Assembly (NCBI RefSeq): GCF_000772935.1
Contig: NZ_JPVR01000061.1
Coordinates: forward strand, 1 to 64,000
DNA: 64,000 bases
Direction: 5' to 3'
Source: Lysinibacillus boronitolerans JCM 21713 = 10a = NBRC 103108
GTDB lineage: Bacteria > Bacillota > Bacilli > Bacillales_A > Planococcaceae
Shown here: one piece after another, positions 46,227 through 55,123 of the stretch
How the letters are laid out: the number at the start of each line of letters is the position of its first letter
Position numbering within the stretch: the first letter of the stretch is position 1
Notes under the pieces: model-generated
Database searches by the model: none
Told to the model about the DNA's origin: nothing
Seen by the model: the letters and a program-made list of their open reading frames with translations, nothing else
Translations under genes and position numbers: made by a program

Positions 46227-47861
46227 TTACCTGGCAGTAACCAATAGCTTTGGCAATGCACCGAGTAACTTCTCTCTTGTAAAGGCATCTCCGTAATTCC
46301 ACTTTGTTGCATCCACTAAATAAGCATGGTTAGTTTGTACAGCAGGGAGTCCTTTCCAAATGTCGCTATTAATCAATTCAATCGTAGCCATTTGCGATTC
46401 GGGTTTATCAGATAACAACATAAAGATGCGGTCACCAGCATACTGAGGTAAGTGATCTATTGGTATTTCTCTATACCCCTCGCCTGCTTGAAGTAGTTTT
46501 TTGACTTGTGGGTGAGGCTGAAATCCATCTGGATGGAAAAGGGCAGTGGATAGACCTGTACAGCCCATAATAAAAAGGCGTTTGCCATGATCAAAAGTCA
46601 AAACAGATGCCGATTCACCAGGCTCTACAACTGTTTGAAGCTGCTGCCACATCGTTTTTTCTTGGGTTTTAAAGTGTTCTAGCCAATCTTCTGCACGCTG
46701 TTGTTGGCTAAGCCACCGTCCTAATAAAAGAACCCGTTCCTCTAATGAATCCCAGGAATTTAGGGTAATCGTTGGTGCAATAGAAGATAGCTCTTGATAT
46801 TGCTGCTCGTCACTATTTGTAATGATAATTAAATCAGGGTTCAGCTTCGAAGATTTTTCAAGATTGATTGGAAAGGCAACATCTTGAATATAAGGAACAT
46901 GGTTTTTATAGAAGGATTTACTAATAGAGTTTTTGTCACCACCTATTGGTTGCACATCAAAAATCAACATATCCCCAAACGTTTCTCCATGATAAATAAC
47001 ACGATGTGGTGAGCGAGGAATGGCTACCTCGTGTCCTGTCCAATCTTTTACAACAGTTTTTTGTTTAGATTGTCGTGCAAACTGTTTTGGAGGAATTCCA
47101 AATACCTGTCGGAAGCGGCGATTAAAATAATATTCATCATCAAATCCTACTTGCTGCGCAATATCTTTTAATGGCTCATTTGTTTGTAGCAATAATTCCT
47201 TGGCATTTGTAAGACGTAAATCTGTAATATAATCTAGCGGTTTCTTCCCAGTTAAGGTTTGGAAGATCGTACTATATTGCCATTGAGCTATACGAGCGAG
47301 TTCCGCTAGCTTTTTCACTGTTAAAGGCTGTTGAAAATAGTTATGTATATAGTCAATGGTTTCTTCAACTGCTTTTGTCATTGTCATCTGGTAGTTCTTA
47401 TGAAGCTGATGTTCAAATAATAAATTTAATAGTTCATACAAGAGTCCTTGTTGTTTAAGAAAATCCAATTTAGGATTTATATTATACAGATCTTCGGTAA
47501 GACGAATTAATCGTGTATAAGGATAAATTGTATATTCCACTTCATCAGAAAAAATAGATCCTAGATGTGGAGAAGGGTGCTTATGTTTTAGCTGAAAGGC
47601 TGAAAAGGCAATTTTATAGAAACAGTAACCATTGTTTATATCCGATATATCAATCATAGTTTGAGGCTGTACAAGAAAAATCTTTCCTTTCGTCACCAAA
47701 TAGGGAATATCATCAATCGTCAATGTCCCGCAGCCATTTGTAAAAAGTATCAATGTATGATGAGAAGTCAAGATAAACGGATAGCTCTGCGAAATACAGT
47801 CAATATTTTCAAAATGAAATAGTAAATCATTATTAATAGAAGCTGATTTGTTGTCTTCCAT
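46227..47861 (-). CDS. Btr-like AraC-family activator with fused siderophore-binding domain
   Basis: The protein has 544 residues in three parts: an N-terminal cupin-like region (about 20-150), an AraC-type DNA-binding domain (about 165-265; VKKLAELARIAQWQYSTIF, DIAQQVGFDDEYYFNRRFRQVFGIPP) and a C-terminal binding-protein domain (about 275-540). The last part is clearly homologous to the lipoprotein encoded just upstream (shared YHGE.xGD, FPIN.EK, PDLIII, YAGDRIF and IWK.LP blocks). This is the full Btr architecture: intracellular ferric siderophore is sensed and the uptake genes are switched on. A Fur box at 47882 lies before the start. Confidence 0.9.
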   Translation of the reverse strand: MEDNKSASINNDLLFHFENIDCISQSYPFILTSHHTLILFTNGCGTLTIDDIPYLVTKGKIFLVQPQTMIDISDINNGYCFYKIAFSAFQLKHKHPSPHLGSIFSDEVEYTIYPYTRLIRLTEDLYNINPKLDFLKQQGLLYELLNLLFEHQLHKNYQMTMTKAVEETIDYIHNYFQQPLTVKKLAELARIAQWQYSTIFQTLTGKKPLDYITDLRLTNAKELLLQTNEPLKDIAQQVGFDDEYYFNRRFRQVFGIPPKQFARQSKQKTVVKDWTGHEVAIPRSPHRVIYHGETFGDMLIFDVQPIGGDKNSISKSFYKNHVPYIQDVAFPINLEKSSKLNPDLIIITNSDEQQYQELSSIAPTITLNSWDSLEERVLLLGRWLSQQQRAEDWLEHFKTQEKTMWQQLQTVVEPGESASVLTFDHGKRLFIMGCTGLSTALFHPDGFQPHPQVKKLLQAGEGYREIPIDHLPQYAGDRIFMLLSDKPESQMATIELINSDIWKGLPAVQTNHAYLVDATKWNYGDAFTREKLLGALPKLLVTAR

Positions 47862-47881
47862 CTGTTCACTTCCTTAGTAAA

Positions 47882-47896
47882 TGAAAATGATTATCA
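47882..47896. promoter_or_regulatory. Fur box before the Btr-like gene
   Basis: TGAAAATGATTATCA matches the Fur consensus at 13 of 14 defined positions and sits 21 bp before the start of the activator gene. Confidence 0.8.
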
Positions 47897-47958
47897 ATTA
47901 AATGTATTGTATAAAAAGTAAAGAGACATTTCAACTAAGATGAAATGTCTCTTGTTAG

Positions 47959-48915
47959 CTATTTTTTTAACATATTAGGTAATTGTGATAACAGCCATTC
48001 TCTTGTTGAGGCATCGCTATCACTTTTTTCAATATCAATCGTGTAGACATGACCGTTCTTCACTGACGGTAGGTTCTTCCAAATTGGACTTTCCATCATT
48101 TCCTTTGTCGATTGTTTTGCTTCATCATCGGCTGGTGTTAGGATGAAAATTCGATCACCAGCATATTCAGGAAGAAGTTCTGTAGAGATTTCAGCAAAGC
48201 CTGTACCATCATCAAGAATTTTTTGTATTTTGTCACCAGGCTTAAGCACATTTGAATCGTATAAAACTTGAGAAAGTCCAGCACGTGCCATGACAAATAA
48301 TCGATCTCCTGGATAATATGTTAAAACCGATGCCGTTTCATCTGGTTTAATGATGTCATCAGCTACAAGGGACTCCCACATTTTATCCGCTTTTTCTGTA
48401 TAAGCATCCATCCATTGAGCTGCTTCTTCTTTTTTATTAAGTATATCGCCCAGCTCGGTTAAACGTTGGTTTAATGGCGCAAAAGTATCAAACACGATAG
48501 TTGGAGCGATTTTAGAAAGCTGTGAATATGTCTTATCATCAGAAGTACCAATAATAATAAGGTCAGGCTTTAATGACAATGTTTTTTCCACATTAATAGG
48601 AAAACCAACGTCCTCCAAATCTTTTACGCGATCTTCCCAAGCGTAATTTGTAATCCAAGAGAAGCCAGCACCTACTGTTTTGATTTTCAATGCAAGTAAA
48701 TCACCGTATCCTTCTCCATGATAAACCACCCTCTCAGGATCTACAGGAATTTCAACCTCATGACCTAAATAATCCTTATAAACACGAGTTGTTGATTCTG
48801 ATGTTGTTGTCTCTTCCTTCTTCGTTTCTTCATTGGTAGAACCACAAGCAGCTAGTATGATACTAACCAGTAATAATAGGCTATAAATGAGCATATGTCG
48901 CTTTAATTTTTTCAT
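47959..48915 (-). CDS. Iron-siderophore substrate-binding lipoprotein
   Basis: A lipoprotein of about 318 residues with signal MLIYSLLLLVSIILAACGS and lipobox ILAAC. The body is a ferric-siderophore binding protein (YLGHEVEIPVDPERVVYHGE, KPDLIIIGTSD, LPEYAGDRIFIL, SPIWKNLPSVKNGHVY). It matches the C-terminal domain of the neighbouring Btr-like activator along its whole length. ATG 48915 is chosen because GGAGGAAGAG lies directly upstream; the longer frame to 48942 would run into the Fur box. The transporter's membrane subunits are not in the window. Confidence 0.92.
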   Translation of the reverse strand: MKKLKRHMLIYSLLLLVSIILAACGSTNEETKKEETTTSESTTRVYKDYLGHEVEIPVDPERVVYHGEGYGDLLALKIKTVGAGFSWITNYAWEDRVKDLEDVGFPINVEKTLSLKPDLIIIGTSDDKTYSQLSKIAPTIVFDTFAPLNQRLTELGDILNKKEEAAQWMDAYTEKADKMWESLVADDIIKPDETASVLTYYPGDRLFVMARAGLSQVLYDSNVLKPGDKIQKILDDGTGFAEISTELLPEYAGDRIFILTPADDEAKQSTKEMMESPIWKNLPSVKNGHVYTIDIEKSDSDASTREWLLSQLPNMLKK

Positions 48916-48932
48916 GTCTCTTCCTCCGTAAA

Positions 48933-48947
48933 TGATAATCATTATCG
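48933..48947. promoter_or_regulatory. Fur box before the lipoprotein gene
   Basis: TGATAATCATTATCG matches the Fur consensus at 13 of 14 defined positions and lies 18 bp upstream of the chosen start codon. Confidence 0.85.
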
Positions 48948-49137
48948 ATATAGGCTAGCATAAATTAGTCAATGGCCTAGAACAATGGATAAAATGAAAA
49001 AGGGCCATTAAGGTTTATCCAAAAATCTAACTGTAACTTTAAAATAAAATCCGTTTTACCGTATAAGTATCCTTCCATTGGTGGAGAATGGACCTTTCAT
49101 TGGACTAAGATTCGTGTGTAATGAAAGGGGGTAAAAA

Positions 49138-50046
49138 ATGAAAAATTGTTGGATGTTTGTCATAACAGGAATGCTATTAATTGTTACAACTACGGGATTT
49201 GGTCGCATGGCATATGGCGTTATATTGCCGTTTATGCAGGAGGGATTGAGTCTCACAACCATTCAATCTGGTTACTTAGGAACAATGCTGTTTTTAGGTT
49301 ATGTACTAACAGTAGGTCTTTCTGGAGCTTTACAACACACATTGGTGCAAAAAATGTTCTGTTAGTAGGGGGAGCCTGTGCCATTTTAGGGTTAATAGGA
49401 TTGGTGTTTGTTGCAAATTTCTGGTGGGCTGCCATCACACTGTTCCTTGCAGTGTTGGGAGTGCACCCTAAGAAACGAGGTCGGTCATGGGACTGTTAAT
49501 GAGTGGAGCTGGGATAGGGATGCTTTTATCAGGTTTGTTGGTACCTTTCTTGCTTCATCAACTTCCTGAGTTAGGGTGGAGAGGAGCATGGCTAATTTTT
49601 GGTGTTTTGACACTAATCGTCGTATTGTTAGTGTTTTGTGCAATAAAGCAACCCAGTTCTATACAGAAGGAAACCATGCATGAAAAAACAACAACCTGGC
49701 GTAACAAGAGCTAATATCATAGCAGGTATTTACTTCTTAGTAGGGATTGTCTTAATCTATGCCAAATAAGCTGTATGATAATTCTTGAATTATCTAATGG
49801 CTAGCAGGCTCCATATATACTATTGCGAGGTTTATATCTAGTAGAGGTGCACCGTTTTGGGAGATGCTGGCAGAAGATATAATTGGTGTGAATAAGGCAT
49901 TAACAACAGCCTTACTATTAGCTACTGTTGGCGATAAACTGCCAATCATGCAAGAGACCATGAGTGGATATATATTATCTACTATTCTTTGGGGTTCTTC
50001 ACTCGGTGGTGTTCTAGTATTGACTTTCAAACTAATTCTAAATTGA
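49138..50046 (+). pseudogene. Broken MFS transporter (YbfB/YjiJ-like)
   Basis: A good site (GAAAGGGGG) leads to an ATG at 49138 and a transporter-like start: FVITGMLLIVTTTGFGRMAYG and LPFMQEGLSLTTIQSGYLG. The frame is lost near 49335 (stop at 49363), continues in another frame (HIGAKNVLLVGGACAILGLI) and again from about 49487 in the third (MGLLMSGAGIGMLLSGLLVP, to 49714). Further hydrophobic scraps follow to about 50046. Much of the usual length of about 400 residues is missing. Several frameshifts and deletions make it a clear pseudogene. The last scrap (49864-50046) may come from the same gene but is not certain. Confidence 0.8.
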
Positions 50047-50059
50047 ACGGAGAAAAGAT

Positions 50060-50109
50060 AGCACTAAAGAAACCAACATCGTTTCTCATTGGTATTTCTT
50101 TAGTGCTTT
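50060..50109. terminator. Hairpin at the end of the secreted-protein gene
   Basis: AGCACTAAAGAAA pairs with TTTCTTTAGTGCT around a loop that itself contains a CCAA/TTGG pair. The T-rich flank is stronger on the plus strand. Confidence 0.6.
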
Positions 50110-50114
50110 ATATT

Positions 50115-51392
50115 TTAATTGTTTAGGATTTGGAATGTGTCAGATGTAGTTGTTTGGATAATATGACGATTTCCACTGATGATGAAATCGGCAGGTACTC
50201 GCTTACCCACATCGTTTGAGCGAACGATGGATGAATTTGCTGATAAACCTTCAATTATGATTTCCATATTGGCATCAAAGGTTACTGGTTTTTTATTCAA
50301 TGTAGCTTGAAGTGTAATTCGGTTTGCCTTTTTTGTAACTTGAATATCCATTACCCCTTCATCTTCATTGACAAGTGTATAAAGTGGTGGAATGATGATG
50401 GTCATTTTGTCTTTTGTTGTTAGAATATAACGTTCCGTGTCAATTTCTGATGTGGCTACATTTATTTTGGCTCTATAAGTATTTTTATTTTTTGTCATTG
50501 CAGTTGTTTTCCCAGGAATAGCTGCTGTATCTGATAAATCAGGTTTTTTAGGTATGTTATCTTTTGTAGGAAGTGTGTGTTTTCCTTGTACAAAATCCAC
50601 TAAAGTCCAAACGTTTGGCACGAGCTGCTGTTGGACAGGTGTTAATGCTTCAAAAGATGTTTTGACTGCCTGCACATCCTGAGCTGTAGACGTTTTTGGT
50701 GATAAAGCTGCAATTGCGTTTTCCACTTCTTTAGCTGCCGCTTTATCCTTCACAACAAGCTGTTCAGCATCAAGTAACAACTGTTCAATACCTACAGGTA
50801 AAGAAGCATTAGAAAACTTACGCAGTATATTAAGCTCTGCGCGGGCATCGGCTACATCCTTATGGAATGAGAGACGAGATGAATTAATCAATTGAATTTT
50901 ATTGACTACCTTTTCAACAGATGTATTTGGTGCAATATAGGAAGTTAATATTTTTTGCGCAGATGCGCTTACAAAGGTTTTTTGTGCTGCATTCAAGGTA
51001 TTATACCAATCTCTTGTTTCAATAACATTTTGATAATAATTAGCGGATGTAGAATCCACAGAATTTAATTTCTCTTCAATTTGTGCTGCAAGCTTTCGAT
51101 AAGCAATTCTTGTCTGCTGATGTGATGACAATGTGGAATAGTTCGTGACATACTGTTTTTCTGTTCCCGTTAAAGCATTATAAGCCTTTAAAGCGGCCTC
51201 TAAATTTGTTTGGAAGGTAGCTGTTGTATTGTTAATATTGTTAATTAGTTGTACAACATTCGCCACATTAGCATTGTAGTTAGCAAGTATGTAGGCTGGC
51301 TTTGATATCTCAGTAGCCGATGCTGGCGTGCTGTAAAGAAGGGAGGGAACGGCCACTAAAGACAGTAATACTAATTTTTTTTTGTTTTTCAT
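50115..51392 (-). CDS. Secreted protein of unknown function, 425 residues
   Basis: It has a signal peptide (KKLVLLSLVAVPSLLYSTPASA). The middle (about 35-260) is helical with repeated patterns such as ALKAYNALTGTEKQYVTNY, ETRDWYNTLNAAQKTFVSA and SFEALTPVQQQLV, i.e. bundles like those in Gram-positive surface proteins. The C-terminal 130 residues are beta-rich (ILTTKDKMTIIIPPLYTLV, TFDANMEIIIEGL). No anchor motif (LPXTG, SLH) is seen, so it may be released or bound non-covalently. I do not recognise the family with certainty. AGGAGG precedes the ATG; it is monocistronic. Confidence 0.75.
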   Translation of the reverse strand: MKNKKKLVLLSLVAVPSLLYSTPASATEISKPAYILANYNANVANVVQLINNINNTTATFQTNLEAALKAYNALTGTEKQYVTNYSTLSSHQQTRIAYRKLAAQIEEKLNSVDSTSANYYQNVIETRDWYNTLNAAQKTFVSASAQKILTSYIAPNTSVEKVVNKIQLINSSRLSFHKDVADARAELNILRKFSNASLPVGIEQLLLDAEQLVVKDKAAAKEVENAIAALSPKTSTAQDVQAVKTSFEALTPVQQQLVPNVWTLVDFVQGKHTLPTKDNIPKKPDLSDTAAIPGKTTAMTKNKNTYRAKINVATSEIDTERYILTTKDKMTIIIPPLYTLVNEDEGVMDIQVTKKANRITLQATLNKKPVTFDANMEIIIEGLSANSSIVRSNDVGKRVPADFIISGNRHIIQTTTSDTFQILNN

Positions 51393-51478
51393 CTTGGAGA
51401 AGCCTCCTATTTTAATAGTTAATGTATATAGAACTGTAACCCAACTAATATTTGGTAGTATATTAATTCTATCATAGC

Positions 51479-51907
51479 CTAGGATTTTTTTATGCCCTTT
51501 TTGGGTGAATAGGTATAGTGGTTATAAAATTTATAGTAGAATGGCATAATTTTAGGAATCATATTGATAAAGATAATAGAATTATAGTGAGAAAACAGGT
51601 GATGTGAGGTTAATACATTGCCTGTTTTTTTATATTGTAGAGGTATTTTATCTTGTGTATATGGTTTAACACCTTCTGAAGCAAGGAGTAGGTTAGGGTA
51701 TAGTTCCCATTCCTTTTGTAGCTTAATTTTAAAATCATGGTTAGTATCAAGTCCTCTTAAATCAATAGCCCCTTGTGTAGCAGCTACTCCTTTTGCAGTA
51801 TTGGTGAAATCCATCCAAATAAAACGTAGAAGTGTAAGAAAGCAAAAAAACAATCCGGCAACGAGCATTATGGTAATTTTTTTAGAGAAAATTTTCTTTT
51901 TTATCAT
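51479..51907 (-). pseudogene. Stump of a sensor kinase (7TMR-DISM type N-terminus)
   Basis: The first 90 residues look like the start of a large membrane sensor kinase: a signal/TM segment (ITIMLVAGLFFCFLTLLRFIW) followed by GAIDLRGLD and LQKEWELYPNLLL, the usual opening of the 7TMR-DISM extracellular domain. After about residue 95 the sequence becomes unrelated low-complexity and stops at 51479. The rest of the sensor, seven helices and the kinase domain are absent. No ribosome binding site is seen before ATG 51907. The response regulator gene next door (52025, divergent) probably lost its partner here. Confidence 0.6.
51594..51631 (+). terminator. Plus-strand terminator-like hairpin inside the kinase stump
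   Basis: AACAGG and CCTGTT, with an inner ATGT/ACAT pair, are followed by a T run on the plus strand. No plus-strand gene lies before it, so it may be a leftover from a rearrangement. Confidence 0.4.
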
Positions 51908-52024
51908 AAACAATAAATTTCGACAAATAGGCTCTATTCTCCTTCAATAGTAACAGTTCCCTATCAATTCTTTCAAAAAATGAACGATAATAATACAAGG
52001 AATAGTTTTTAAGGAGGGGAACAG

Positions 52025-53167
52025 ATGAGAATCGTGCTAGTGGATGATGAATATTTACCATTAACGAGACTAAAAACCTTGCTTGAAAAAAGTAATGTCT
52101 CGGGAATTGAAATAGTTGGAGAATACACAGATTCTTTCGAATTACTTAAAGATATAGAGATCCTGCAACCAAATGTTGTATTTTTAGATATTGTCATGCC
52201 TGATATGGACGGCTTAGCATTGGGTGAAAAAATTCAAGAAATAGTACCTAATGTTGAGATTGTGTTTACTACAGGTTTTGATCAGTATGCTATTGATGCA
52301 TTTAATCTACATGCTATCGACTATCTATTAAAACCTGTACAAATTTCACGTTTAGAAAAAACTTTAGAAAGGCTAGACCAAATCAATAACAAAGTAAAAG
52401 AAATTAAGCCTAGACTAACAGTAATAAAGCTTTTTGGTGGCCTTCATGTTGTTTTACCAGATGGTCGGACACAACCGATTAAATGGCGAACTTCCAAAGC
52501 TAAAGAACTATTTGCTTACATGCTAGAGCATAAAAATGAAATGATTTTCCGTGATACGATTCTAGAGTTATTTTGGCCAGAGTCTGATATTGATAAAGCA
52601 TCAAAACAACTGTATACCGCCATTTATACAATAAGGAAAACATTAAAAAACTATGGGGTGGAGGGCGTGAAAATTTCAAGTCCTTTGCTAAGTTCTGGCT
52701 ACAAACTAGTAGTTGAAAATATTGTGGTGGATGTAGAACAATGGCTATCTCGCTTAAAATTGCTACCTCCAATACAACAGACAACAGTCGATGAACATGA
52801 ACAAGTATTCCAGATGTATACAGGTGATTATTTAGGAGATTGTGATTATTTATGGGCGGAAAGTGAAAGAGAACGTTTAAGAAGACTATGGTTGTACCAT
52901 GCTCAGCAATTAAGCGAATTTTACATAAAAAATGAAAGTTATATTGCCGCCATAAAGGTGCAGGAAAAAGTCCAAGCACTATTCGCTGATGCCGAGGATA
53001 ACTATTTTACTTTAATGAAACTTTACGATCTGCTTAATAATACAGCCGCAGTTGAGGAGCAATACTGGCTGTTAAAAAAGACGCTTCAAGAGCATTTGGC
53101 AGTGGAACCAAGTGAGGAGATTGAGGATTGGTATAGAAGCTGGAAACAGATAAATATCATGTCTTAA
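52025..53167 (+). CDS. SARP-like response regulator (receiver, winged helix, BTAD)
   Basis: The protein has 380 residues. The receiver (about 1-120) has VDDEYLPL, phosphoacceptor VFLDIVMPD, TTGFDQYA and LLKPVQ. A winged-helix domain follows (about 135-225: WRTSKAKELFAYMLEHKNE, AIYTIRKTLKNYG), then a helical bacterial transcriptional activation domain (about 235-375: VFQMYTGDYLGDCDYLWAESERERL). This layout is found in Bacillales regulators paired with 7TMR-type kinases. AAGGAGG precedes the ATG. Here the kinase gene is only a stump on the other side, so the input is unclear. Confidence 0.88.
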   Translation: MRIVLVDDEYLPLTRLKTLLEKSNVSGIEIVGEYTDSFELLKDIEILQPNVVFLDIVMPDMDGLALGEKIQEIVPNVEIVFTTGFDQYAIDAFNLHAIDYLLKPVQISRLEKTLERLDQINNKVKEIKPRLTVIKLFGGLHVVLPDGRTQPIKWRTSKAKELFAYMLEHKNEMIFRDTILELFWPESDIDKASKQLYTAIYTIRKTLKNYGVEGVKISSPLLSSGYKLVVENIVVDVEQWLSRLKLLPPIQQTTVDEHEQVFQMYTGDYLGDCDYLWAESERERLRRLWLYHAQQLSEFYIKNESYIAAIKVQEKVQALFADAEDNYFTLMKLYDLLNNTAAVEEQYWLLKKTLQEHLAVEPSEEIEDWYRSWKQINIMS

Positions 53168-53198
53168 ATAGATGCCTTTAATTAGTCAAAATTTTTAA

Positions 53199-53228
53199 GG
53201 ACTCTGCATAAAGCAGAGTCCTTCTTTT
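53199..53228. terminator. Rho-independent terminator between convergent genes
   Basis: GGACTCTGC pairs with GCAGAGTCC around ATAAA and is followed by TTCTTTT. It overlaps the very end of the surface-protein gene. Confidence 0.85.
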
Positions 53229-54870
53229 AGTGTAATAAACCATCACGTTTAGCAGAGTTGTAATAGCTCAATGCGCTGTTTAAATTATTATAAGCACTTA
53301 CGACTTCAAGCTGAGTTGCGTAATAATTGTTTACAATAGATTTAGCTTGTTCAATATAGTTATTTAGATAGATCCAATCATTTTGGGAAGTCCATTTTGA
53401 GTAATAAGGTACATCACTGCCATCTCCATTGTACGATATTGAAACAAGGTCATTATAGGCTGAAGTGATAAGGGACTCTAAATAAGATTTTTCGACATTA
53501 TAACCACCATTTGTGCCATACTTATAAGCATTTTTATAAGTTCGTATAGCATTGTTTAAATTATTGATCGCGTTGGCAATATCGGTTTGAGTCGCATAAT
53601 AATTATTGACAATTAACTGTGCAGACGAAACAGCAGCTTCGATTGCGTTTCTTTCCGTCTGAGTAGTCCAAGGCGAATTATAAGGTACATTTGATCCGTC
53701 CCAAGAAACCGTAACATATTGAACAGAATTAATTAAAGACTGTAGTGAAGCTTTATCGCCATAACCATATTTTGTACCACTCTTTTGAGCAGCTTGGTAG
53801 ACTGCTAGTGCATTTTTGTACTGATTGATGGCATTTTTCACCTGTTCTTGTGAGGCATTTGAATTATTTGCTACAGCCTTCGCACTTGCTACAGCAGAAT
53901 CAAACACTGTGCGGTCTGCTTGTGTCGTCCATTTGTCCGTATTTAAAATATCATAGCCGTTTACAGATACTTGTACATATGGTGGGGATGCGATAAGTGT
54001 ATTAAGTTCCTTTTTATCAATAACAGGTAGTGTCACGGAGACATTTTTATTGTCTACTTGTACATTGTTTACCAGATGTCCTGAATCTAAAGCTACTTTA
54101 GTACCGCCCTTTACAACGATTTGCTCTATTTTACCCTCACCATAAAGATTGAAATCTTTCGCAACATCAATTGTAAGCTTTTCTATATTAGACATAGCTT
54201 CAAAAGATGTAACTTTACCTACTACATCTACTTTGGAAAGAGTTTGGTCAGAAGATATATTGACTTTAGTACGTTCCAAATTGATGTTTGATGATTTCAT
54301 ATCGATTAAAGTAACGTATAGCCAACTTACATTTTTCGTTACAATTGGTTTTAATGTAATTGTTTCATCTACTACTACATCATCAAGTGTAAGGGCTTTT
54401 TTTACTCTGTTTGTAATGAAAAGCTGACCATCCACACTAACATCTTGAATCTTTAGATAGTCTGCATTTACAGTAAGATCTCCAGAGATTTGTGCATCAC
54501 CTCCATCAAAATAGACAGATTTTTTGCTTGTACCTGCTTTGTTTAATATTAATGAGGTAACGTCCGTAATTTGACCATTTTTCACTACAATGGTAGCCCG
54601 GGCATTTGTTAATGCAGTTTTATTTGAAGTATCAAATAGGGGCTTTAATGCCGATTGAACTCTAAATGTACCATTAGATGTTATCACAGTATCTTTTGTT
54701 ATGTTTTTGATCGTTACGGATTCACCAATCACCTTTTTTGCTGCTGCTACCTGTGTCTCATATAAATTTGATTGAATTTGAGATGATGCGGCATTCGCAG
54801 TAGACATTGGTAATACTAGTGTCGCTGTAATAGCCGTGGCCATTAATGTTGATAGCGCTTTATTTTTCAT
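53227..54870 (-). CDS. Secreted surface protein with FIVAR-like repeats
   Basis: A protein of about 547 residues. The signal peptide LMATAITATLVLPMSTANA is followed by a beta-rich domain (about 60-290) homologous to one in the SLH protein at 30514 (for example the shared pattern KS/RSLxFDG...VNxxYLxI and the later VDVVGxVxxFE..NI). Then come three helical repeats of about 80 residues (WTTQADRTVFDSAV..., WTTQTERNAIEAAV..., WTSQNDWIYLNNYI...) of FIVAR-like type, each ending in a run like AINxLNNAIxxY. FIVAR modules bind sugars or matrix in other surface proteins. No wall anchor is visible. ATG 54870 is chosen because GGAG lies 8 nt upstream. Confidence 0.82.
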   Translation of the reverse strand: MKNKALSTLMATAITATLVLPMSTANAASSQIQSNLYETQVAAAKKVIGESVTIKNITKDTVITSNGTFRVQSALKPLFDTSNKTALTNARATIVVKNGQITDVTSLILNKAGTSKKSVYFDGGDAQISGDLTVNADYLKIQDVSVDGQLFITNRVKKALTLDDVVVDETITLKPIVTKNVSWLYVTLIDMKSSNINLERTKVNISSDQTLSKVDVVGKVTSFEAMSNIEKLTIDVAKDFNLYGEGKIEQIVVKGGTKVALDSGHLVNNVQVDNKNVSVTLPVIDKKELNTLIASPPYVQVSVNGYDILNTDKWTTQADRTVFDSAVASAKAVANNSNASQEQVKNAINQYKNALAVYQAAQKSGTKYGYGDKASLQSLINSVQYVTVSWDGSNVPYNSPWTTQTERNAIEAAVSSAQLIVNNYYATQTDIANAINNLNNAIRTYKNAYKYGTNGGYNVEKSYLESLITSAYNDLVSISYNGDGSDVPYYSKWTSQNDWIYLNNYIEQAKSIVNNYYATQLEVVSAYNNLNSALSYYNSAKRDGLLH

Positions 54871-55123
54871 GTGAGTCACTCCAATCATTCTATTTAATAG
54901 TTAATATATCATATTCTTCTATAATTTAGAATTCGAAGAGAATGTTTTACTATGAATCTCAATTCAAATAAGTCATTAGTCCTTTGTATTGAAAAATGAT
55001 GATTGGCAATGTATCGGTATTTTTCTCTATAATTTTGTAAGTTTTCTACTTTATTTGCTAAATAATTTATTGTGATACAATCATCCATCCATTATTATTA
55101 GTATAAAAGTGGGGGTGTTAGTA

